A DNA stretch of 64,000 nucleotides from Kitasatospora aureofaciens (GTDB taxonomy: Bacteria > Actinomycetota > Actinomycetes > Streptomycetales > Streptomycetaceae): positions 62,001 to 126,000 of the forward strand of contig JODU01000017.1 in NCBI GenBank assembly GCA_000720845.1, given 5' to 3'. Of this stretch, positions 41,997 through 48,991 are shown in pieces. Position 1 is the first letter of the stretch, and the number at the start of each line of letters is the position of its first letter. A program made the translations under genes and the position numbers. Below the pieces are notes generated by a model. The model made no database searches. It was given only the letters and a program-made list of their open reading frames with translations, and was not told the DNA's origin.

Positions 41997-43064
41997 TTGC
42001 CCGCAGCACGCCCCGTCGGCTCCCGACGACTCCTCCCTTCCCACCGCGCCCTGCGCGGTCCCGCCCTGCTCCTGTCCGGTGCCCTGCTGGTCTCCGGCTG
42101 CGGGTCCGGCGCGGCCACCGACGACGCGGCCGCCCCGGCCGGTTACCCGCTCACCGTCCGTGACTGCGGGCGCGACGTCCGGGTCGACGCGCCGCCGCGC
42201 CGGGCGGTCTCCCTCAACCAGGGCACCACGGAGATCCTGCTCGCGCTCGGCCTCGCCGACCGCATGGAGGGCACCGCCACCTGGACCGATCCGGTCATGA
42301 AGGGACTGGAGAAGGCGAACGCCGGCGTCCCCCGGCTCGCCGACGACATGCCGTCCTTCGAGACGGTCCTGGACGCCGAACCCGACTTCGTCGCCGCCTC
42401 CTTCGCCTCCACGCTCGGCACCGGCGGCGTGGCCACCCGCGAGCGGTTCACCCAACTCGGGGTGCCGGCCTACCTGTCCCCGTCCGACTGCGTCGGCAAG
42501 GACAACGGCGGCGACGGCGACGGTGTCCGGGACCAGCCCCTCACCCTGGACACGGTCTACGGCGAAGTCCGCGACCTCGCCAGCCTCTTCGGTGTCGAAC
42601 AGCGCGGCGAGAAGCTCGTCGCCGACCTCAGGTCCCGGGTCGGCACGGCGACGTCCGGCATCGACGCCTCCGGTGTCACCCTCATGTACTGGTTCGCCAA
42701 CTCCACCTCCCCGTACCTGGCGGGCTGCTGCGGCGCCCCCGGCGTCATCACCCGCGCGGTCGGCGCCCGGAACGCCATGGACGACACCCACGAGGAGTGG
42801 CCCCAGGCGGGCTGGGAGACCGTCGCCGACCGGGACCCCGACGTCCTGGTCCTCGGCGACCTCACGCGCAAGTCCCAGACGGCCGAGACGGCCGCGAAGA
42901 AGATCGAGTTCCTGGAGTCCAACCCCGTGACCAGGAACATGACCGCCGTCCGAGAGAAGCGCTACGTACTGCTCAGCGGGCAGGCCATGAACCCCACCAT
43001 CCGAACCGTCGAGGGCGTGGAACAGGTGGCGGCGGCCCTGCGCGAGTTCGGGCTCGCCAAGTGA
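41997..43064 (+). CDS. Substrate-binding lipoprotein of a cobalamin/cobamide importer (BtuF-like)
   Basis: 355 residues. The start is a TTG at 41997 (AGAGG eight bases upstream); an ATG at 41968 is out of frame and anything earlier would fall in the riboswitch. It has a basic N-terminus, a lipobox LLVSGC, then a helical-backbone binding fold: VSLNQGTTEILLALGLADRM, FETVLDAEPDFVAASFAS, GGWET-like AGWETVADRDPDVLVLGD. Cys residues 207-240 region includes AGCCGAPG. It delivers cobalamin, a precursor or possibly cobalt chelate to the permease whose GTG overlaps its stop. Confidence 0.85.
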   Translation: MPAARPVGSRRLLPSHRALRGPALLLSGALLVSGCGSGAATDDAAAPAGYPLTVRDCGRDVRVDAPPRRAVSLNQGTTEILLALGLADRMEGTATWTDPVMKGLEKANAGVPRLADDMPSFETVLDAEPDFVAASFASTLGTGGVATRERFTQLGVPAYLSPSDCVGKDNGGDGDGVRDQPLTLDTVYGEVRDLASLFGVEQRGEKLVADLRSRVGTATSGIDASGVTLMYWFANSTSPYLAGCCGAPGVITRAVGARNAMDDTHEEWPQAGWETVADRDPDVLVLGDLTRKSQTAETAAKKIEFLESNPVTRNMTAVREKRYVLLSGQAMNPTIRTVEGVEQVAAALREFGLAK

Positions 43065-44137
43065 CGTCCGCGAGCCGGGCCGCCTCGGGCTCGGCGTCCG
43101 TCCCCGGCATACGCGCGCCCCGCCGCGCGCCCCTGGTGTGGACGGCGGCCGGGACCGTCGCCCTGTGCGCCTCCGTGGCCGTAGCCGTCACCATCGGCCC
43201 GGCGGACATCGGCGTCGCCGACGTGTGGTCCGTGATCGCCGCCCACCTCGGTGCCGGCACCGGCGCCGGGGACGTGACGCCGATCCGCGACGGCATCGTC
43301 TGGGACCTGCGGCTGCCCCGCACCCTCCTCGCGGCGGTGTGCGGTGCGGGACTCGCCGTGTGCGGGGCCGTGCTCCAGTCGCTGCTGCGCAACCCGCTCG
43401 CCGACCCCTTCGTGCTCGGCGTCTCCTCCGGCGCCTCGACCGGCGCCGTCCTGGTCGTCGTGCTCGGCGTGGGAGGCGGCGCGCTCTCCGTCCCCGGCGG
43501 GGCGTTCATCGGGGCGGTCTGCTCCTTCGCGCTGGTGATGCTGCTCAGTCACAGCCTCGGCGGCGGCACGGACCGGGTGGTGCTCGCGGGCGTGGCGGCG
43601 ATGCAGCTGTTCTCCGCGCTCACCTCCTTCGTGGTGATGACCGCGGCCGACGCCGAGACCACCCGCGGTGTGCTGTTCTGGCTGCTCGGCTCGCTCGGCG
43701 GCGCGGGCTGGAGCGACGTAGGTGCCGGTGCGGCGGTCCTGTCGCTGGTCCTGGCCGTGTGTCTCGGTCACGCCAGGACGCTGGACGCCTTCGCCTTCGG
43801 TCAGGACGCGGCGGCCGCGCTCGGCGTCCACGTGACCCGGACCCGGCTGGTGCTGCTGTGCGCCACCGCCCTGCTCACCGCCGCCCTGGTCGCCTCGGCC
43901 GGCGCGATCGGCTTCGTCGGCCTGGTGCTGCCGCACGCGGTACGGGCGCTCACCGGACCCGGACACGCCCGGCTGCTGCCCGTCTGCGCGCTCGCCGGCG
44001 CCGTTTTCCTGGTGTGGGTCGACACCCTGGCCCGTACCGTCCTCGAACCGCAGGAGGTCCCGGTGGGCGTGGTGACCTCGCTGATCGGCGTGCCGGCCTT
44101 CGTGCTGGTGCTGTACCGCACCGGGAGGGCACGGTGA
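43061..44137 (+). CDS. FecCD/BtuC-type ABC permease
   Basis: 358 residues with about ten membrane helices. The BtuC/FecCD hallmarks are RLPRTLLAAVCGAGLAVCGAVLQ, LLRNPLADPFVLGVSSGAS, GAIGFVGLVLPHAVR and the closing EVPVGVVTSLIGVPAF. It forms the inner-membrane channel of the riboswitch-controlled importer. GTG 43061 overlaps the upstream TGA; its own stop overlaps the next GTG. Confidence 0.92.
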   Translation: MTSASRAASGSASVPGIRAPRRAPLVWTAAGTVALCASVAVAVTIGPADIGVADVWSVIAAHLGAGTGAGDVTPIRDGIVWDLRLPRTLLAAVCGAGLAVCGAVLQSLLRNPLADPFVLGVSSGASTGAVLVVVLGVGGGALSVPGGAFIGAVCSFALVMLLSHSLGGGTDRVVLAGVAAMQLFSALTSFVVMTAADAETTRGVLFWLLGSLGGAGWSDVGAGAAVLSLVLAVCLGHARTLDAFAFGQDAAAALGVHVTRTRLVLLCATALLTAALVASAGAIGFVGLVLPHAVRALTGPGHARLLPVCALAGAVFLVWVDTLARTVLEPQEVPVGVVTSLIGVPAFVLVLYRTGRAR

Positions 44138-44907
44138 CCCTGAACGCCGAGCGGGTCTCCCGCACCGCGGGCGGCCGGCTGATCCTGGACGGCGTCGACC
44201 TGAGCCCTCGGGCCGGTGCCATGACGGGCCTGCTCGGCCCCAACGGCTCCGGCAAGTCCACCCTGTTGCGGCTGCTGGCCGGGGTGCTCGCCCCGGCCTC
44301 GGGCCGCGTCACCCTCGACGGGCGCCCCCTGGACCGGGTGAGCCGCCGGGACGTCGCCCGGCGCGTGGCCTTGGTCGAACAGCAGACGGACACCCAGGTG
44401 GAACTGACGGTCCGGGACGTCGTCCGGCTCGGCCGCATCCCGCACCGCCGCGCCTGGACGCCCGCCTCGGCGGCCGACGAGGAGGCGGTCAGCGACGCCC
44501 TGGAGCGCACCGGTCTGACCGGTCGGGCCGACCGGCTGTGGCACACGCTCTCCGGAGGTGAGCGCCAACGCGTCCAGATCGCCCGCGCCCTCGCCCAACA
44601 GCCGCGTGAACTCCTGCTCGACGAACCGACCAACCACCTCGACATCCAGCACCAGCTGGACGTGCTGGCCCTCGTCGCCGCCCTGCCCGTCACCAGCGTG
44701 GTCGCCCTCCACGACCTCAACCTCGCCGCGATGTACTGCGACCACCTCGTCGTCCTCTCCCAGGGGAGAGTCGTGGCCTGCGGCGAACCGGCGGAGGTCC
44801 TGACAAAGGACCTGGTCGCGAAGGTCTACCGGGTCGACGCCCGGATCACCCGCGCCGGCCCGGACGACCGCCCGCACGTGCGCTTCCTGGGCACACTGCC
44901 GGGCTAG
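44134..44907 (+). CDS. ABC ATPase of the importer (BtuD/FecE type)
   Basis: 257 residues. Walker A GPNGSGKST (about 36-44), Q-loop LVEQQT, signature LSGGERQRVQIARAL, Walker B LLLDEPTNHLD, and switch VALHDLNLAAMYCD. It powers the FecCD permease. GTG 44134 overlaps the permease stop. This is the last gene of the B12-controlled operon. Confidence 0.93.
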   Translation: MTLNAERVSRTAGGRLILDGVDLSPRAGAMTGLLGPNGSGKSTLLRLLAGVLAPASGRVTLDGRPLDRVSRRDVARRVALVEQQTDTQVELTVRDVVRLGRIPHRRAWTPASAADEEAVSDALERTGLTGRADRLWHTLSGGERQRVQIARALAQQPRELLLDEPTNHLDIQHQLDVLALVAALPVTSVVALHDLNLAAMYCDHLVVLSQGRVVACGEPAEVLTKDLVAKVYRVDARITRAGPDDRPHVRFLGTLPG

Positions 44908-44952
44908 GGTCCGTCCGAGGGGCCACCGGGCCGAGACGTGCCCGGGAGAAGG

Positions 44953-45408
44953 TCAGCCGTCCATCAGGCCGGCGGCGAGCGTGGCCCCCAGCTCCCAGCA
45001 GGCCTCCAGGTCGGCCTTGCCGGGCTCACCGGTCACGTTCACCGAGGGCGCCGCACGCTGCCAGCCGAGCCCGGTGGTGACCGACTCGATGCCGCGCACC
45101 GCGCCCGTGGTGTCGCTGCCCCCGTGCACGTAGTAGCCGAAGGGGCGGCCGCGCGTCTCGTCGAGGCAGGGGTAGTAGACCTGGTCGAAGAAGTGCTTGA
45201 GCGCACCGGACATGTACCCCAGGTTGGCCGGGGTGCCCAGCAGGTACCCGTCGGCCTCCAGCACGTCGACGGCCGTGGCCGCCAGCGCCGCCCGCCGGAC
45301 CACCCGCACCCCTTCGATCTCGGGGGCGCTCGCCCCGGACACGACGGATTCCAGCATCGCCCGGCAGTTCGGCGACGGCGTGTGATGCACGATCAGCAAA
45401 GTGGCCAC
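44953..45408 (-). CDS. Flavodoxin-like/NADPH-dependent FMN reductase family protein
   Basis: 151 residues. The flavodoxin fold is seen in TLLIVHHTPSPNCRAMLESV, DVLEADGYLLGTPANLGYMS, ALKHFFDQVYYP and FGYYVHGGSDTTGAVRGIE. These are the phosphate- and flavin-binding loops. Probably a small cytosolic FMN protein in redox balance; partner unknown. GTG 45408 is the preferred start because it opens the first beta strand. Confidence 0.75.
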   Translation of the reverse strand: MATLLIVHHTPSPNCRAMLESVVSGASAPEIEGVRVVRRAALAATAVDVLEADGYLLGTPANLGYMSGALKHFFDQVYYPCLDETRGRPFGYYVHGGSDTTGAVRGIESVTTGLGWQRAAPSVNVTGEPGKADLEACWELGATLAAGLMDG

Positions 45409-45453
45409 ACCGGCAGCCTGCCGCCCCGCACCCTCCGACCGCAAACGGACACC

Positions 45454-45484
45454 ACGGCACCCTGAAGGTGCACCGCGGTGCCGT
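45454..45484. terminator. Hairpin between ABC-F and flavodoxin-like genes
   Basis: ACGGCACC (45454-45461) pairs with GGTGCCGT (45477-45484), 15-base loop. It lies just past the ABC-F stop (45496) and may end that transcript. Confidence 0.4.
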
Positions 45485-45495
45485 CGGCGGACGGC

Positions 45496-47130
45496 CTACT
45501 CGTCGGGCGCCCCCGTCTCGGTCAGCTCGCCGCCGGCCAGCCGCAGCCAGCGGTCGACGCCGATCCCCCGCAGGAACCGCCGGTCGTGACTGACGACCAC
45601 GAAGGCTCCCCGGTAGGAGTTCAGGGCGCTCTCCAACTGGCCCACACTGACGAGGTCCAGGTTGTTCGTCGGCTCGTCCAGGAGCAGCAGGTGCGGGGCC
45701 GGTTCCGCGCACAGGACGCAGGCCAGCGTGGCCCGCAGCCGCTCGCCACCGGAGAGCACCCCGACGGGCAGCTGGGCGCGGGCGCCCCGGAAGAGGAAGC
45801 GGGCGAGGAGGTTCATCCGCTCGGCCTCCGGCCGGTCCGGGGCCCAGGCGGCGAAGTTCTCCGCGACGGTGCGCTCGTCGTCCAGCAGGTCCAGCCGCTG
45901 GGAAAGGTACGCGACGCGCCCGTCGGCCCGCCTGATCTCGCCGTCCTCCGGCACCAGGCCGCCGTCGACCAGGCGCAGCAGCGTGCTCTTGCCCGTGCCG
46001 TTGGCTCCCGTCAGCGCGATCCGCTCGGGGCCGCGGACCGTCAGGTCGACGCCCCGGTCCCCGAAGACGTTCTTGTCACCGAGCCGGATCCGCAGCCGCT
46101 CACCGAGGAAGAGGGTGCGTCCGGCGGGCACCCGGGTCTCCGGCAGGTCCAGCGTGAGGCTCTGCTCCTCGCGCAGTGACCGCTCCGCCTCGTCCAGCCG
46201 CGCCTTCGCCTCACCGACCCGGTGGGCATGGGTCTGGCCCGCCCGGCCGGCGGACTCCTGGGCCCCGCGCTTCATGGTGCCCGCGAAGATCCGGGGAAGG
46301 CCGGCGTTCTTGAGGTTGCGGGCGGCGTTGCTCGCCCGGCGGTCGGCGCGCTCGCGGGCCTGCTGCAACTCCCGCTTCTCCCGCTTCAGCTCCTGCTCCG
46401 CGTTGCGGACGTTCTTCTCGGCGACTTCCTGCTCGGCGCGGACGGCTTCCTCGTACTCGGTGAAGTTGCCGCCGTAGAAGCGCAGTTCACCACCGTCGAG
46501 TTCGGCGATGCGCTCCATGCGGTCGAGCAGCTCCCGGTCGTGGCTGACCAGCAGCAGGCAGCCGTTGTAGTCCATCAGCACGTCGTGGAGCCTGCCGCGG
46601 GCGTCCGCGTCGAGGTTGTTGGTGGGCTCGTCGAGAAGGAGCACGTCGGGCCGCTTCAGCAGTTGGGCGGCGAGCCCGAGGGAGACGATCTGGCCACCGC
46701 TCAGCGTGCTCAGCCGCCGGTCCAGGGCGAGCGTGCCGAGCCCCAGACGGTCGAGCTGGGCGCGGGTGCGCTCCTCGACGTCCCAGTCGTCACCGATGGT
46801 GGCGAAGCGCTCCTCGGCCACGTCACCGGACTCCACGGCGTCGATGGCCCGGATCACGGCGTCGACGCCGAGTACCTCGGCCACGGTGAGGCCTCCCGTC
46901 AGGGGGAGGGCCTGCGGCAGGTGGCCGAGGACGCCGGACACCGCCACGGAGCCGCCGGTGGGCCGCAGCTCACCGGCGATCAGCTTGAGCAGGGTGGACT
47001 TGCCGGAACCGTTGGGGGCCACCAGGCCGGTACGGCCCACGCCCACGGTGAAGGACAGATCCTGGAAGACGGGGGTGTCGTCGGGCCAGGAGAAGGACAG
47101 GTGGGAACAGCGGACAGCGGCGTCGGACAT
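45496..47130 (-). CDS. ABC-F family ATPase (ribosome-acting, possible antibiotic-resistance type)
   Basis: 544 residues, no membrane helices, two ATPase domains. Domain 1 (about 1-230): APNGSGKSTLLKLI, LSGGQIVSLGLAAQLL and LLLDEPTNNLD. Then a charged coiled-coil linker (about 230-320: KREKRELQQARERADRRASN), which in ABC-F proteins reaches into the ribosome. Domain 2: GANGTGKSTLLRLV, LSGGERLRATLACVL and LLLDEPTNNLD. ABC-F proteins either regulate translation or free ribosomes from antibiotics. A leader ORF and hairpins upstream argue for inducible resistance-type control (inference). ATG 47130 with GAGG eight bases upstream. Confidence 0.9.
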   Translation of the reverse strand: MSDAAVRCSHLSFSWPDDTPVFQDLSFTVGVGRTGLVAPNGSGKSTLLKLIAGELRPTGGSVAVSGVLGHLPQALPLTGGLTVAEVLGVDAVIRAIDAVESGDVAEERFATIGDDWDVEERTRAQLDRLGLGTLALDRRLSTLSGGQIVSLGLAAQLLKRPDVLLLDEPTNNLDADARGRLHDVLMDYNGCLLLVSHDRELLDRMERIAELDGGELRFYGGNFTEYEEAVRAEQEVAEKNVRNAEQELKREKRELQQARERADRRASNAARNLKNAGLPRIFAGTMKRGAQESAGRAGQTHAHRVGEAKARLDEAERSLREEQSLTLDLPETRVPAGRTLFLGERLRIRLGDKNVFGDRGVDLTVRGPERIALTGANGTGKSTLLRLVDGGLVPEDGEIRRADGRVAYLSQRLDLLDDERTVAENFAAWAPDRPEAERMNLLARFLFRGARAQLPVGVLSGGERLRATLACVLCAEPAPHLLLLDEPTNNLDLVSVGQLESALNSYRGAFVVVSHDRRFLRGIGVDRWLRLAGGELTETGAPDE

Positions 47131-47153
47131 GGAGACGACCTCGTGGCGGTGAG

Positions 47154-47176
47154 GGGCAGAGATCAGACCTCTGCCC
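47154..47176 (-). promoter_or_regulatory. Hairpin just before the ABC-F ribosome site
   Basis: GGGCAGAG (47154-47161) pairs with CTCTGCCC (47169-47176), 8 bp, 7-base loop, ending about 24 bases before the ABC-F ATG. No U-tract. It could act as an attenuator or modulate access to the ribosome site. Confidence 0.55.
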
Positions 47177-47255
47177 GGGAGGAGGACAGGGAGAAGGGAA
47201 CGACGACGGGGCCACTGCGACGGCGCTCGAACACGCCCGCTGCGGCCTACCGGAA

Positions 47256-47270
47256 CCGGGTCTCACCCGG
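47256..47270 (-). promoter_or_regulatory. Hairpin over the leader ORF stop codon
   Basis: CCGGGT (47256-47261) pairs with ACCCGG (47265-47270), 3-base loop. The TGA of the leader ORF (47263-47265) lies within it, so a ribosome finishing or stalling there would open the hairpin. Confidence 0.5.
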
Positions 47271-47292
47271 AGATGTCGTCGTCACCCACCAT
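47263..47292 (-). CDS. Leader ORF MVGDDDISG upstream of ABC-F
   Basis: Nine codons (M-V-G-D-D-D-I-S-G) and TGA. GGGAG lies about eight bases before the ATG, a good ribosome site. Several antibiotic-resistance ABC-F genes and erm genes in actinomycetes use such leaders to sense stalled ribosomes. Expression is not proven. Confidence 0.5.
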   Translation of the reverse strand: MVGDDDISG

Positions 47293-47330
47293 GTCCGCGA
47301 CTCCCTTGCTGCACGATCAACGTCTCCACC

Positions 47331-47336
47331 AGCCTA
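47331..47336 (-). promoter_or_regulatory. Candidate extended -10 element for ABC-F
   Basis: The minus strand reads TGCTAGGCT, i.e. an extended -10 (TGn TAGGCT), about 40 bases before the leader ORF. No clear -35 is seen. Confidence 0.35.
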
Positions 47337-47585
47337 GCAGCCGGGTTCCCGCACCGGCTCGGGAAAGGACCCGGTCGGGGTGCACCGCCCCGCCCGGCCG
47401 CCACGTACGGGTCCGGGGCCCTGCCGGTCCCGGCCTGGGCCGGAACGGTCGTGCGGGCGGTGGGGACGGCCTTGGAGGCCGTCGGGCACGCCCGGCTACC
47501 TGCCTGTCGGCGGCAGCGGGAAGCGACTCTTTGAGCGGCACACGGCGGACCGCCCGGGACGGGCCGAGTACGCGGCCCCACCCCG

Positions 47586-48053
47586 TCAGGCCGGCATGCC
47601 CAGCAGCGCGATCGGGTCGGAGGTCGGCTGCTTCGAGCCGCCCGCCGGTTCGACCATGATGCCCACGCCCGTCGCACCGTCGACGGCGCCCTCCATCAGC
47701 ACCGCCCGACTCGTGCCGCCGGTCTCCATCAGGCCCGCCGAGCGCATCGTGCCGTGGTCGTCGAACCAGAGCTGGTACACCTTGCCCCGCGGCGGTTCGG
47801 CCAGCCCCGAGGCGAGGAAGACCGCCCGGTCCCGGCGTTCGGAGACGACCAGCGTCCCGCTCGCCCCGCCGGCCAGCCGCGCCGTACGGGACTCGGCGTC
47901 CGGCGCCGCCAGTACCCCGGCGAGGGTCTCGGCCCGCTGCTCGGCCTGCGCGGCCCGCTGCCCGGCGTCCTGCGCGCGTTCGTACTGCCACACCGCCGTG
48001 CCGCCGAGGCACGCCGCCGCGGCCAGACAGGCGGCCAGCGCCCAGCGGGCCAT
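47586..48053 (-). CDS. RskA-like anti-sigma-K C-terminal protein, N-terminal zinc domain missing
   Basis: 155 residues. A single membrane helix (ALAACLAAAACLGGTAVW, about 5-22), a coiled stalk (QDAGQRAAQAEQRAETLAGV), then the external RskA domain: GGASGTLVVSERRDRAVFLA, LAEPPRGKVYQLWFDDHG, GVGIMVEPAGGSKQPTSDPI. Full-length RskA has about 90 more residues with an HxxxCxxC zinc finger that binds SigK. Upstream in this frame there is only a low-complexity stretch containing an 18-base tandem repeat, so the sigma-binding part has been lost or displaced. No sigK gene is adjacent. It is probably a truncated, possibly non-functional gene; the start at 48053 is a guess. Confidence 0.7.
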   Translation of the reverse strand: MARWALAACLAAAACLGGTAVWQYERAQDAGQRAAQAEQRAETLAGVLAAPDAESRTARLAGGASGTLVVSERRDRAVFLASGLAEPPRGKVYQLWFDDHGTMRSAGLMETGGTSRAVLMEGAVDGATGVGIMVEPAGGSKQPTSDPIALLGMPA

Positions 48054-48062
48054 GCCGCGGTC

Positions 48063-48098
48063 CGCGGATTGGTCACGGCCCGCGGATTGGTCACGGTC
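48063..48098. repeat. Two 18-bp tandem repeats at the RskA-like 5' end
   Basis: CGCGGATTGGTCACGGCC (48063-48080) is followed directly by CGCGGATTGGTCACGGTC (48081-48098). The copies differ at one base. They sit exactly where homology to RskA ends. Confidence 0.75.
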
Positions 48099-48209
48099 CG
48101 CGTGGAACCGGGGTGACGCCTTCCGACGCCCACCTTCCCACGGGTAGAGTGGCCGCCGTTCGCGTTCGATCGTGCTCCAGGGGAGCGGGAGGAAAGGGAG
48201 GTGAGGTTG

Positions 48210-48275
48210 ATGACCGTGCTCGACGCCGTCCTTCGCGACGCCCGGATCTCCCTCGCGTCCCGAGCGGCGGCCTGA
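48210..48275 (+). CDS. Small ORF (21 aa), possible leader of the acetyltransferase gene
   Basis: ATG at 48210 to TGA at 48275, product beginning MTVLDAVLRDARIS. It has a strong ribosome site (GGGAGGTGAGG) seven or so bases upstream and ends 46 bases before the acetyltransferase ATG, which itself has no good site. It could be a leader peptide or a short gene. Function unknown. Confidence 0.4.
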   Translation: MTVLDAVLRDARISLASRAAA

Positions 48276-48321
48276 CCCCGCCTCCCACGAACGCACACCA
48301 GAAACGGACTTCCATCCCGTC

Positions 48322-48843
48322 ATGTCCCCTTCCCGGAATTCCTGGAACACCCGCGCCGAGACCGGCGCCGACGTCCCCGTCATCCGCGACATCGTCCGCG
48401 CCGCCTTCCCCACGCCGGAAGAGGCCGCCCTCGTCGACGCGCTGCGCGCCGACCCCGGGGCCTGGATCGAGGGCCTGTCCCTCGTCGCGGTCGACGACGC
48501 CGACCGCCCGGCCGGCCACGCCCTGCTGACCCGCTGCCACATCGGGGACAGCCCCGCGCTGTGCCTGGCACCCGTCGCCGTCCGGCCCGAGCACCAGAGG
48601 AGCGGCGCCGGTACGGCCGCCGTCCGCGCCGCGCTCGCCGCCGCCGGGCGTCTCGGCGAACGCCACGTCGTCGTCCTCGGACACCCCGAGTACTACCCCC
48701 GGTTCGGCTTCGGCCGGGCCTGCGCCTACGGCATCGGGCTGAGCATCGACGTCCCGGACGAGGCGCTGATGGCCCTCACCCTGGACGCGGCCCACCCGCT
48801 GCCCGCCGGCACCGTCCGGTACGCGGCGCCGTTCGGCATCTGA
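48322..48843 (+). CDS. GNAT-family N-acetyltransferase (YhbS-like)
   Basis: 173 residues, cytosolic. Acetyl-CoA-binding GNAT core: LCLAPVAVRPEHQRSGAGTA (Q/RxxGxG/A loop RSGAGT, about 92-97) with strand GHALLTRC before and VVVLGHPEYYPRFGFGRA after. The HPEYYPRFGF block is typical of the YhbS subgroup, of unknown substrate. A terminator hairpin follows. Confidence 0.88.
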   Translation: MSPSRNSWNTRAETGADVPVIRDIVRAAFPTPEEAALVDALRADPGAWIEGLSLVAVDDADRPAGHALLTRCHIGDSPALCLAPVAVRPEHQRSGAGTAAVRAALAAAGRLGERHVVVLGHPEYYPRFGFGRACAYGIGLSIDVPDEALMALTLDAAHPLPAGTVRYAAPFGI

Positions 48844-48858
48844 TCCGGCACGCAGGGT

Positions 48859-48883
48859 GGCGGCGGGGGTCTCTTCCGCCGCC
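48859..48883. terminator. Hairpin after the acetyltransferase
   Basis: GGCGGCGG (48859-48866) pairs with CCGCCGCC (48876-48883), 9-base loop, 15 bases past the stop. Confidence 0.6.
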
Positions 48884-48944
48884 GCGCTGCATTTCTTCGG
48901 CGCAACCCCTTGACCCGACGCCCGCTGTCCTTCACATTGCTTGT

Positions 48945-48970
48945 TAATGCGCATTAGGTAATGCGCATTA
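48945..48970 (+). promoter_or_regulatory. Twin perfect LacI-type operators TAATGCGCATTA
   Basis: Two identical 12-base palindromes, 48945-48956 and 48959-48970, are separated by GG. The AT-rich ends stand out in GC-rich DNA. They end 21 bases before the LacI gene's GTG, ideal for autoregulation of the operon that follows. Confidence 0.8.
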
Positions 48971-48991
48971 ACACGACGGAGAGGAGCGGTG

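Larger units (their letters stand above)
47131..47585. other. ABC-F leader region and adjoining gap
   Basis: The 200 bases next to the ABC-F gene hold, in transcript order, an extended -10 element, a nine-codon leader ORF, a hairpin over its stop, and a second hairpin before the ABC-F ribosome site. The rest (about 47340-47585) shows no gene. Confidence 0.5.
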
